From positions 1-5,667 of the forward strand of contig DQCL01000197.1 of NCBI GenBank assembly GCA_003533975.1: 5,667 nt of DNA, given 5' to 3'. Positions 1-5,667 of the stretch are shown here, piece after piece. The position numbers were made by a program, and so were the translations under genes. Every line of letters begins with the position of its first letter. The stretch's first letter is position 1. Under the pieces are notes generated by a model. The model worked only from the letters and a program-made list of their open reading frames with translations, was not told the DNA's origin and ran no database searches. The DNA comes from Octadecabacter sp. (GTDB taxonomy: Bacteria > Pseudomonadota > Alphaproteobacteria > Rhodobacterales > Rhodobacteraceae).

Positions 1-2508
1 TTTGCATCCGGCTGGGTCGATATCCAGCGCGAGGAATTCAAGCGTTTGGGCGTTCAGGGCAACTGGGATGAACCCTATTTGACGATGAACTTCCATGCGG
101 AAAAGGTCATTGCGGAGGAGTTCCAGAAGTTTCTGATGACGGGGACGCTGTATCAGGGGTCTAAACCTGTGATGTGGTCGCCGGTTGAAGAAACCGCATT
201 GGCCGAGGCCGAGGTCGAGTACCACGACAAAGAGAGCTTTGCGATCTGGGTGAAGTTTGCGGTGGCTGAGGGTGACTTGGCCGATGCGAAAGTCGTGATC
301 TGGACCACGACGCCTTGGACAATCCCGTCTAACAAGGCTGTGGTTTATGGCGATAAGTATTCCTACGGCTTGTACGAAGTCACCGCGACGCCGGATGAAT
401 GTTGGGCCGACGTGGGTGAGAAATTCTTGCTGGCTGATAAACTGGCGGCGGATGTGTTTGCCAAGGCGCGTCTTGAGGAGGGTCAGTGGACCCGCGTTCG
501 TGATGTTCCGAGTGAGGAGCTTGCCACGCTTTCATTGAAGCACCCGCTTAATGGCGTTGAAGGCGGTAATGGCGAGTGGGATGATCTGCGCGATTTCCGT
601 GCCGCTGATTTCGTGACCGACGATGAAGGTACGGGGTTCGTGCATTGTGCCCCAAGCCACGGGATGGAGGAATTTGAGCTTTACCGTGATTTGGGAATGC
701 TGGCTGAGGTCATCACCTACAACGTCATGGATGATGGCACGTTCCGCGAAGACCTGCCGTTCTTTGGTGGCAAACGCATTTTGCGGGCCAAGGCCAAGAA
801 GGGCAATTGGGAAGGCGATGCGAACGGGGCTGTGATGTCCAAGTTGGCCGAAGTTGGCGGGCTGTTGGCGCGTGGTAAGATCAAGCATTCCTATCCGCAT
901 TCTTGGCGGTCCAAAGCGCCGATCATTTTCCGCAACACGCCGCAGTGGTTTGCTGCGATTGATAAGGCGGTTGGCGATGGGCAGGACACCTACGGCACGA
1001 CGATCCGTGAGCGTGCGTTGCGATCCATTGATGAGCTGGTGACGTGGACGCCGCAAAAGGGGCGTAACCGTTTGCATGCGATGATCGAGGCGCGCCCGGA
1101 TTGGGTGCTGTCACGTCAGCGTGCATGGGGCGTTCCGTTGACGTGTTTCACCAAGGTCGGCGCAAAGCCGACGGACGAGGATTTCTTGCTGCGTGATCCG
1201 GCTGTGAATGCTCGCGTGCTTGAGGCGTTCGAGGCTGAGGGTGCAGATGCGTGGTATAAGGATGGTGCGAAGGCGCGGTTCCTTGGGACGGATCACAACC
1301 ACGATGACTACGATCAGGTCATGGATATTCTTGATGTGTGGTTTGATTCCGGTTCCACGCACGCGTTTACATTGCGCGACCGTGAAGACGGGTCTGATGA
1401 TGGTTTGGCCGATCTGTATCTTGAAGGCACCGATCAACACCGTGGCTGGTTCCATTCTTCCATGTTGCAGGGCTGTGGCACGATGGGCCGTGCGCCATAC
1501 CGTGGCGTTCTAACCCACGGGTTCACGCTGGATGAGAAGGGCATGAAGATGTCCAAATCCATCGGCAACACGATTGTTCCTGAAAAGATCGTGCAACAGT
1601 ACGGCGCCGATATTCTGCGCCTGTGGGTGGCACAGGTTGATTTCACCAATGACCAACGGATCGGGGATGAAATCCTGAAAGGTGTGGCGGACAGCTACCG
1701 CCGCTTGCGCAACACGTTGCGCTATATGCTGGGGTCTTTGGGTGATTTTGATGCGGCTAAGGCGGTGAAGCGCGATGATATGCCCGAGCTTGAGCAGTTG
1801 ATCCTGCACAAGTTGGCGGTGCTGGATGGTGTCGTGCGGGAAGGGTATGCGAAGTACGATTTCCAAGGCGTATTCCGCGCGATCTTTGAATTTGCCACGC
1901 TTGATCTGTCGTCGTTCTACTTCGATATCCGCAAGGATGCGTTGTATTGTGATGGTGATACGGAGCGTCGTTTGGCGTCGCTGACGGTGCTGGATGCATT
2001 GTATGCGCGTCTGACAACGTGGCTGGCGCCGATCCTGACGTTCACGATGGAAGAGGTCTGGTTGGAGCGCAATGGCGCGGAGACTTCTGTGCATCTGGTT
2101 GATTTCCCTGACACGCCTGCTGAGTGGCGCGATGACGAACTGGCGGCACGTTCCGAAGTGGTGCGTGCTGTGCGCCGTGTCGTGACAGGCGCGCTGGAAG
2201 AACAGCGGACGGCCAAGGTTATCGGCTCGTCGCTTGAGGCGGCCCCGACGGTGTATCTGAGCGCTGAATTGGCGGCGGTTATCACCAACCCTGACACATT
2301 CGCAGACCTGTGCATCACCAGCCAGATCACGATTGTTGAAGGCGACGCACCAGACGGCGCGTTTGCGTTGGACGATGTTGCCGGTGTTGGCGTGGTGTTT
2401 GGTATGTCGGACGGCGAAAAATGCGAACGTTGCTGGAAGATCTTGCCGGATGTTGGATCGCACAGCCATGAAGGTGTCTGCGGTCGCTGCGATAGCGCGT
2501 TAAGCTAA
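1..2508 (+). CDS. ileS: Isoleucyl-tRNA synthetase, 5'-truncated by the window
   Basis: Class I aminoacyl-tRNA synthetase that charges tRNA-Ile with isoleucine in the cytoplasm and edits misactivated valine. The frame is open to the left edge, and residues before the first TTG (position 46) still match the family (GWVDIQREEFKRLGV), so that TTG is not the true start. The 835 visible residues lack roughly the first 130-150, including the HIGH motif. Visible in order: the CP1 editing domain, with the threonine-rich WTTTPWT (codons from 301) and GTGFVHCAPSHG (from 628); the synthetic core, with DVWFDSG (from 1333), EGTDQHRGWF (from 1423) and KMSKS (1546-1560); an anticodon-binding helical domain (about 1650-2150); and a C-terminal zinc knuckle with Cys codons at 2422, 2431, 2479 and 2488. 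The CxxC pairs and overall order fit the ordinary bacterial (IleS1) type. Oddity: Glu (codon 670) stands where the editing-site Asp is expected. Stop is TAA. No frameshift is seen. Confidence 0.97.
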   Translation, partial: FASGWVDIQREEFKRLGVQGNWDEPYLTMNFHAEKVIAEEFQKFLMTGTLYQGSKPVMWSPVEETALAEAEVEYHDKESFAIWVKFAVAEGDLADAKVVIWTTTPWTIPSNKAVVYGDKYSYGLYEVTATPDECWADVGEKFLLADKLAADVFAKARLEEGQWTRVRDVPSEELATLSLKHPLNGVEGGNGEWDDLRDFRAADFVTDDEGTGFVHCAPSHGMEEFELYRDLGMLAEVITYNVMDDGTFREDLPFFGGKRILRAKAKKGNWEGDANGAVMSKLAEVGGLLARGKIKHSYPHSWRSKAPIIFRNTPQWFAAIDKAVGDGQDTYGTTIRERALRSIDELVTWTPQKGRNRLHAMIEARPDWVLSRQRAWGVPLTCFTKVGAKPTDEDFLLRDPAVNARVLEAFEAEGADAWYKDGAKARFLGTDHNHDDYDQVMDILDVWFDSGSTHAFTLRDREDGSDDGLADLYLEGTDQHRGWFHSSMLQGCGTMGRAPYRGVLTHGFTLDEKGMKMSKSIGNTIVPEKIVQQYGADILRLWVAQVDFTNDQRIGDEILKGVADSYRRLRNTLRYMLGSLGDFDAAKAVKRDDMPELEQLILHKLAVLDGVVREGYAKYDFQGVFRAIFEFATLDLSSFYFDIRKDALYCDGDTERRLASLTVLDALYARLTTWLAPILTFTMEEVWLERNGAETSVHLVDFPDTPAEWRDDELAARSEVVRAVRRVVTGALEEQRTAKVIGSSLEAAPTVYLSAELAAVITNPDTFADLCITSQITIVEGDAPDGAFALDDVAGVGVVFGMSDGEKCERCWKILPDVGSHSHEGVCGRCDSALS

Positions 2509-2521
2509 ACGACTTGGACAA

Positions 2522-2546
2522 GGCCGAAATCCGCAGGATTTCGGCC
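2522..2546 (+). terminator. Perfect 11-bp hairpin after ileS, possible terminator or dispersed palindrome
   Basis: The arms 2522-2532 (GGCCGAAATCC) and 2536-2546 (GGATTTCGGCC) are exact reverse complements around a GCA loop. The hairpin starts 13 bases after the ileS stop, which suits a transcription terminator. However, no T-run follows on either strand, so a classical Rho-independent terminator is not proven. From memory, this GAAATCCGCAGGATTTC core recurs between genes in Rhodobacterales, so it may also be a REP-like repeat. The structure is certain; the role is inferred. Confidence 0.6.
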
Positions 2547-2551
2547 ACCCC

Positions 2552-2583
2552 GCCCGCCGCAGGCGCGCATGCTTCAGCATGTT
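2552..2583 (+). repeat. Two further small palindromes next to the ileS hairpin
   Basis: Positions 2552-2568 fold as CGCC-GCA-GGCG plus two outer pairs across one C-C mismatch, again with a GCA loop. Positions 2568-2581 fold as CATGC-TTCA-GCATG, with a possible sixth A-T pair inside and an outer G-U pair (2567/2582). They follow the perfect hairpin at 2522-2546 almost directly, giving three stem-loops in about 60 bases just before the ogt ribosome binding site. They could be part of one composite repeat, a transcript 3'-end structure, or a leader structure. Function is unknown. Confidence 0.45.
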
Positions 2584-2612
2584 TCGGATTGCCCAGCGCC
2601 ACCTGACGGGTC

Positions 2613-2616
2613 AAGG
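2613..2616 (+). promoter_or_regulatory. Ribosome binding site that decides the ogt start
   Basis: AAGG lies six bases before the ATG at 2623. The upstream in-frame ATG at 2569 sits inside a palindrome arm and would add 18 residues (MLQHVSDCPAPP...) that do not resemble the family's N-terminus. The 2623 start gives MPCLTIPTQFGPLTL, a typical opening strand for this family. Confidence 0.55.
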
Positions 2617-2622
2617 TTAGAT

Positions 2623-3075
2623 ATGCCTTGTCTTACCATCCCCACCCAGTTCGGCCCTTTGACGCTTCATGAAGAAGACGGCGCGATTGTGCGCGTGGAG
2701 TGGGACGGTGAGGGGCGCGACGAGACGTCATTACTGAGTGAGGCCGCGCGTCAGTTGCAGGCTTATAATGCCGGTGAGCTTGACGCGTTTGAACTGCCAT
2801 TGCGCGTTGCGGGGTCCGACTTTCAACGCGCGGTTTGCACGCAAATGTCTGAGATCCCGTTTGGCGAAACTGTTACTTACGGAGATATCGCCCAAGCGCT
2901 TGGCGCACCCGCCCAAGCGGTTGGGTCTGCCTGCGGCGGTAATCCGATACCTGTCATTATCCCGTGTCACCGCGTGATGGGGGCCAAGGGGCTGACAGGG
3001 TTTTCCGGTAAGGGTGGCGTTGAAACCAAGGTCGCGTTGCTGCGCCATGAAGGGGCTGGCGGTTTTCTGATCTAG
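2623..3075 (+). CDS. ogt: Methylated-DNA-[protein]-cysteine S-methyltransferase (Ogt/MGMT family)
   Basis: Suicide repair protein that moves an alkyl group from O6-alkylguanine (or O4-alkylthymine) in DNA to its own cysteine. It has 150 residues from the chosen start, slightly short for a single-domain Ogt, with no Ada regulatory domain. An N-terminal alpha/beta region (about 1-60) precedes the conserved catalytic domain (about 65-147). Visible there are FGETVTYGDIA of the helix-turn-helix segment, the asparagine hinge NPIP (N107), the active site IPCHRV with nucleophile C115 (codon 2965-2967) and H116, and the terminal ALLRHEG with E143 of the proton relay. Oddity: the recognition helix reads AQAVGSACGGNP, so Q98 occupies the place of the arginine finger (R128 of human MGMT). 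Since C115 is present, it is not an alkyltransferase-like (ATL) protein. It follows ileS on the same strand after 114 bases and converges on pcs. Confidence 0.9.
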   Translation: MPCLTIPTQFGPLTLHEEDGAIVRVEWDGEGRDETSLLSEAARQLQAYNAGELDAFELPLRVAGSDFQRAVCTQMSEIPFGETVTYGDIAQALGAPAQAVGSACGGNPIPVIIPCHRVMGAKGLTGFSGKGGVETKVALLRHEGAGGFLI

Positions 3076-3100
3076 CTCCAAAAGATGAGTATTTAGGAGC
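3075..3100. terminator. Imperfect inverted repeat between convergent ogt and pcs
   Basis: GCTCC (3075-3079) pairs with GGAGC (3096-3100). The inner AAA (3080-3082) can pair with TTT (3092-3094) past one bulged A, leaving a nine-base loop. It fills the short gap between two convergent genes, where a bidirectional terminator would be expected. The stem is short and no strong T-run follows on either strand, so termination is an inference from position. Confidence 0.35.
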
Positions 3101-3117
3101 CAAAGAAACAGGGCGAA

Positions 3118-3813
3118 TTACCCGTCGGGGCCGTGCAGTACTTGTTGAACAGCGCCAGCAGCGAGCAGGTAGGCAGAGGTGACCATCAGGCCCCAGAACA
3201 CGCCAGTCACGGGGTCGAAATTTTCCCAAGCGGCAAAGCCCGCAAACACTGTCCATGCCAAGGCCATTGGCAGCGAGATCACACGCCAGCGGTCTGTGCG
3301 CACTGGATGGACGAATTTGATTGGCAGGAACATCGCGACCGCGAGGATCGCGACGAGGACCAGACAGGCCCACCACGGCGGGGATAGCGCGAACAGCACA
3401 AGGATCAGCATGTTCCAGCACCCCGGGAAGCCCGAGAAAGAATTGTCTTTTGTTTTCATGCGGGTGTCGCAGAAATAAAGCGCCGACCCGAAGGTTATAA
3501 CGATGATTGCCACCCAGCCGGACCAGCCATCCATCAAGCCGGATGCGTACAGCGCATAGGCCGGAATGAAGACATACGTGAGGTAGTCGATAATCAGATC
3601 AAGCAACACGCCATCAAACTGTGGGGCGTATTTTTTGACGTTGTAGTGGCGGGCCAGCGGGCCATCAATCCCGTCCACAGCAAAGGCCACAATGAGCCAG
3701 ACAAACATCATCGCCCAGTCTTTCTGGATAGCTTCAAGCATGGCGAGCATGGCGAAAACGGCACCCGTGGCGGTCAACATATGGACGGCGAGGGCTTTGA
3801 CTTGTGCATTCAT
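3118..3813 (-). CDS. pcs: Phosphatidylcholine synthase (CDP-diacylglycerol:choline phosphatidyltransferase)
   Basis: Inner-membrane enzyme that joins choline directly to CDP-diacylglycerol, giving phosphatidylcholine and CMP; found in bacteria that take up choline. The 231 residues match the family's usual length (about 230-250). The CDP-alcohol phosphotransferase motif is present in the spacing I know for Pcs, DG-x2-AR-x12-G-x3-D-x3-D: D50 G51, A54 R55, G68, D72, D76, where the aspartates bind the metal. About eight hydrophobic segments are visible (near 8-28, 33-47, 78-93, 98-115, 132-144, 147-168, 178-195, 206-225). The conserved stretch SFSGFPGCWN lies at 125-134. The start at 3813 puts the first membrane segment at the N-terminus, but no clear Shine-Dalgarno precedes it. 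It lies 70 bases downstream of xerC on the same strand, so co-transcription is possible but not shown. The stop is TAA. Confidence 0.93.
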   Translation of the reverse strand: MNAQVKALAVHMLTATGAVFAMLAMLEAIQKDWAMMFVWLIVAFAVDGIDGPLARHYNVKKYAPQFDGVLLDLIIDYLTYVFIPAYALYASGLMDGWSGWVAIIVITFGSALYFCDTRMKTKDNSFSGFPGCWNMLILVLFALSPPWWACLVLVAILAVAMFLPIKFVHPVRTDRWRVISLPMALAWTVFAGFAAWENFDPVTGVFWGLMVTSAYLLAAGAVQQVLHGPDG

Positions 3814-3883
3814 CGCGCTGTCATGACGGATTTGGGGAGAGGGGGCAATATGTTAGCCAAATTGCTGTGACCTGTCGGGGTGT

Positions 3884-4804
3884 TTAACCGTCAGCACGCG
3901 GGTGCGCGGCGTCATAAACTTCCATCAAGCGCGCGGTATCGACAGCGGTGTAGGCCTGAGTTGTGGACAGAGATGCATGGCCAAGTAGTTCTTGAATAGA
4001 ACGCAAGTCACCGCCTGCGTTCAACAAATGCGTTGCAAAGCTGTGGCGTAACGCATGGGGTGTGGCCGTTGCTGGCAGGCCCAGTTGCATGCGCGACTGC
4101 GCCATCACTGTTTGGATCGCTTTGGGATAAAGCGGGCCGCCGCGTGCGCCACGAAAGATCGGGGCGTCAGGTTCCATCGGGTGCGGACAGGCGTCGAGAT
4201 AGGCATTCACAGCGGCGCGGGCGGCAGGGATAACCGGCACGAGGCGTTCTTTGCCGCCTTTACCAAGGATGCGCAGGGTCGCGGGCAGGGGAACATCCTT
4301 CGCGGTCAAACCAAGCGCCTCGGATATCCGCAAGCCGCAGCCGTATAACAGTGTCACCACCGCCACATCACGCGCGGCAATCCAAGGCGCGCGAGCTTGC
4401 ACTTCAACGGTGTCGATCATCGCGCGTGCCGCATCTACGGCCAGCGGGCGGGGGAGTTTTTTCTGAAACTTGGGGGAGCGTGTGGACAATACGGCCGTTG
4501 GCTCAAACCCTTCGCGGTCTGCAAGCCAGCGGTAAAAGGATTTCACCGCCGATAGGCTGCGCGCCAAAGACCGCGCTGCAACACCGCGTGCGCGTTCGGA
4601 CGCCATCCAAGCCCGCATGTCACTGACGGTTATTCGCGAGATCGGGCCAAGCCCCTGCGCTTCGCCGTGATATTGCGTCATGAAGCTAAGAAAGCCCAAA
4701 AGGTCAGTCTGGTAGGCTGTGATCGTGTTCTTCGCCGCACCTTTCAGGGCGCGTTGATGGGCCAACCAACTGTCCAAGGCGGCGGACATGGCGGGCGAAA
4801 TCAT
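3884..4804 (-). CDS. xerC: Tyrosine recombinase XerC
   Basis: Site-specific recombinase that acts with XerD at dif, near the replication terminus, to resolve chromosome dimers. It has 306 residues (E. coli XerC has 298). An N-terminal core-binding (SAM-like) domain spans about 5-98 and the catalytic domain about 115-298. All six catalytic residues are visible: R159 (CGLRISEALGL), K182 (LGKGGKERLVP), H250 and R253 (TPHALRHSFATHLL), H276 (LLGHASLSTTQ) and nucleophile Y285 (AYTAV). XerC is favoured over XerD because the upstream gene is DUF484, the same linkage as in E. coli. Its ATG overlaps the DUF484 stop by one base (TGATG on the minus strand). A second in-frame ATG five codons later (M6) is an alternative start, but the overlap favours the first. 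It is intact, with no sign of an integrase of phage origin. Confidence 0.95.
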   Translation of the reverse strand: MISPAMSAALDSWLAHQRALKGAAKNTITAYQTDLLGFLSFMTQYHGEAQGLGPISRITVSDMRAWMASERARGVAARSLARSLSAVKSFYRWLADREGFEPTAVLSTRSPKFQKKLPRPLAVDAARAMIDTVEVQARAPWIAARDVAVVTLLYGCGLRISEALGLTAKDVPLPATLRILGKGGKERLVPVIPAARAAVNAYLDACPHPMEPDAPIFRGARGGPLYPKAIQTVMAQSRMQLGLPATATPHALRHSFATHLLNAGGDLRSIQELLGHASLSTTQAYTAVDTARLMEVYDAAHPRADG

Positions 4805-4806
4805 CA
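4802..4806 (-). promoter_or_regulatory. DUF484 stop / xerC start overlap (TGATG)
   Basis: On the minus strand the TGA stop of the DUF484 gene (4806-4804) shares its final A with the ATG of xerC (4804-4802). No strong Shine-Dalgarno stands before xerC. This is the usual arrangement for stop-restart translation, so xerC output is likely tied to translation of the DUF484 gene. The overlap is seen directly; the coupling is inferred. Confidence 0.65.
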
Positions 4807-5511
4807 GCTTAACCAGCGCCGTAAGGAGCGTTCGAACACTCCGGCAAAGAACGTCAACAGATCGGTGCCTTGCTGTGGGGTGAACTGGTGTGGGTCTTCA
4901 GCGCCAAATATCAACATCCCGGGCAAGCGCCCCTCGCCGAGATCTAGCTTCAAACAGGCCTCTGAGCGGATGTAGTCTGCCTTGTCCCCAAAAATGGCGG
5001 TATCATCGGATTTCACTTGGCGCAGTGTCACTTGACGCGCCGTGATTGAACGTCCGTGTGTGATGTAGTCACGCACAAAACCGGGTTCTGCGACGGACAG
5101 AACATCGCTCAGCTTGGAAACGGCTGGACCGGCTTCTGGCGTGACGGATTCAAGCACCAAACGCACTGCATCCACGCGCAGAATGTCGGCCACGTCTCCA
5201 CGCAATTCTTTCATGAACGGCTCAAATTTCGTCGCATCCATCATTCGCAAAATCGCGCGGTGGATCTGGTTTGTGCCGGCAAGGTTTTCATAGGCTGCCG
5301 CAATCACATTGCGATGCGTGTCCTCAAGACGATCAAGCCGCGCCTCAAGGCGCTCCATCGCAATACCGCGCAGATCAACGATATTGCTGCCTTGCGCGCT
5401 TTCATTTGCGGCGATGAGTGCACGCATAACATCTTGATCTTCCAGAAGAACCGAAGGATCGGACATGATTTTAGACCGAACGTCATCGGTCAGAAGGGGA
5501 TCACTGCTCAT
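4804..5511 (-). CDS. DUF484 family protein, conserved partner of xerC
   Basis: Cytoplasmic protein of 235 residues from the DUF484 family (E. coli YigA), whose molecular role is not established. The N-terminal part holds the family signature LLEDQDVMRALIAAN (22-36), then NIVDLRGIAMERLEARLDRL (43-62), a charged helix likely to form a coiled coil, and the AYENLAGTNQIHRAIL region (73-88). The remainder (about 105-232) looks like a GAF-type domain, with EACLKLDLGEGRLPGMLIFG (184-203) and a closing amphipathic helix (216-233). No signal peptide or membrane segment is seen. The start at 5511 (MSSDPLLTDD) leaves a family-typical N-terminus; the Shine-Dalgarno is weak (a GATGAG stretch a few bases upstream). 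It overlaps xerC by one base, and this pairing is also found in gammaproteobacteria, so a role connected with XerC is plausible but unproven. Confidence 0.88.
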   Translation of the reverse strand: MSSDPLLTDDVRSKIMSDPSVLLEDQDVMRALIAANESAQGSNIVDLRGIAMERLEARLDRLEDTHRNVIAAAYENLAGTNQIHRAILRMMDATKFEPFMKELRGDVADILRVDAVRLVLESVTPEAGPAVSKLSDVLSVAEPGFVRDYITHGRSITARQVTLRQVKSDDTAIFGDKADYIRSEACLKLDLGEGRLPGMLIFGAEDPHQFTPQQGTDLLTFFAGVFERSLRRWLS

Positions 5512-5633
5512 ACGTGTCTCATCTTATTGATTAGGGACGTTTGTAGCAGAAAGAAATACCATGCGGATAGGCTTATTTATGATGAATCCAAAGTGTTGCA
5601 GGGCGACACTCATGTAGAATGCCGCCCCGCCTT
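5512..5633. other. Noncoding upstream region of the DUF484 gene
   Basis: These bases carry no gene I can support. The stretch is more AT-rich than its surroundings, which suits a promoter for the DUF484-xerC transcript, but no convincing -35/-10 pair is seen. The small in-frame stretches on either strand have no family resemblance. Confidence 0.4.
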
Positions 5634-5667
5634 TGTCTTTGTCATCTAAATATCCCGGGGGAGTCCG
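5634..5667 (-). other. Edge of an intergenic GC-rich element with a TATTTAG..G.CAAAGA motif
   Basis: Read on the minus strand, the right edge gives GGACTCCCCCGGGATATTT, then AGATGACAAAGACA. A GC-rich block ending in an AT-rich tract resembles the tail of a terminator for a minus-strand gene lying right of the window. The 22 bases at 5655-5634 match the plus-strand stretch 3087-3108 at 16 positions. From memory, such sequences are common between Rhodobacterales genes. The element is cut by the window, so its stem cannot be checked. Confidence 0.35.

Noticed and set aside
46..48. TTG as a start codon for ileS
   Set aside because: The frame is open to the left edge and the residues before it match IleRS, so the gene is simply cut by the window.
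532..1077. Minus-strand open frame of 181 codons inside ileS
   Set aside because: Antisense to the conserved editing and core region of ileS, with no domain resemblance or separate ribosome binding site; treated as a shadow.
1510..2469. Long minus-strand open frame (319 codons) antisense to ileS
   Set aside because: It lies wholly inside the confidently assigned ileS; its product is rich in Arg, His and Gln with no recognisable domain, as expected from the complement of a GC-rich gene.
2569..2622. Upstream ATG that would extend ogt by 18 residues
   Set aside because: The codon lies within a palindrome arm, the added residues do not resemble the family, and a good AAGG stands before the ATG at 2623.
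2889..2919. Ten-base direct repeat CGCCCAAGCG (2889-2898 and 2910-2919)
   Set aside because: It sits inside ogt and encodes two chance Ala-Gln-Ala stretches of the conserved helix region; no separate function is implied.
5564..5591. Possible minus-strand promoter for DUF484 (TTGGAT, 16 bases, TATCCG)
   Set aside because: The -10 half matches only TAT of the consensus; such pairs arise by chance in AT-richer sequence, so it is not reported as a feature.
5579..5617. Tiny plus-strand frame starting ATGATGAAT, ending TAG after 12 codons
   Set aside because: Too short, no ribosome binding site of note and no recognisable product; not enough for a leader peptide, as no plus-strand gene follows within the window.
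5056..5649. Plus-strand open frame of 197 codons, whose TAA falls next to the right-edge intergenic element
   Set aside because: Most of it is antisense to the well-conserved DUF484 gene, the product has no recognisable family, and the edge element reads better as the tail of a minus-strand unit.

Overview
This window looks like an ordinary stretch of core chromosome from an alphaproteobacterium. It is most likely from the Rhodobacterales (marine Roseobacter group). The evidence is the style of the proteins (a phosphatidylcholine synthase, an IleRS with a C-terminal zinc knuckle, a DUF484-XerC pair), a moderately high GC content, and intergenic elements such as 'CCCGGGATATTT' and 'GAGTATTT..GCCAAAGAAA', which I associate from memory with that group. 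The genus cannot be named from the sequence.

Layout, left to right. On the plus strand, positions 1-2508 are the 3' part of ileS (isoleucyl-tRNA synthetase); its start lies left of the window. A 114-base gap follows, holding three consecutive small palindromes; the first is a perfect 11-bp stem with a GCA loop. Next is a single-domain methylated-DNA-protein cysteine methyltransferase (ogt type, 2623-3075). This gene converges on pcs (phosphatidylcholine synthase, minus strand, 3118-3813) across a 42-base gap that carries an imperfect inverted repeat. Farther right on the minus strand is a pair overlapping by one base: a DUF484 protein (4804-5511) followed by the tyrosine recombinase gene xerC (3884-4804). 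pcs lies 70 bases downstream of xerC in the same orientation. The last 156 bases are the upstream region of the DUF484 gene and the cut-off edge of an intergenic element.

How the genes work together: this is a set of housekeeping genes rather than one pathway. They cover tRNA charging (ileS), direct reversal of alkylation damage (ogt), chromosome-dimer resolution (xerC, with DUF484 as its conserved but poorly understood partner) and choline-dependent membrane lipid synthesis (pcs). DUF484 and xerC are almost certainly co-transcribed and translationally coupled. pcs may be read from the same transcript or from its own promoter.

I found no mobile element, CRISPR array, toxin-antitoxin pair, RNA gene or convincing new system. 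The points most worth a second look are residue-level departures in two otherwise well-conserved enzymes (a Glu where IleRS editing domains usually have Asp; a Gln at the usual arginine-finger position of the methyltransferase), the palindrome cluster before ogt, and a degenerate motif shared by the ogt-pcs gap and the right edge.
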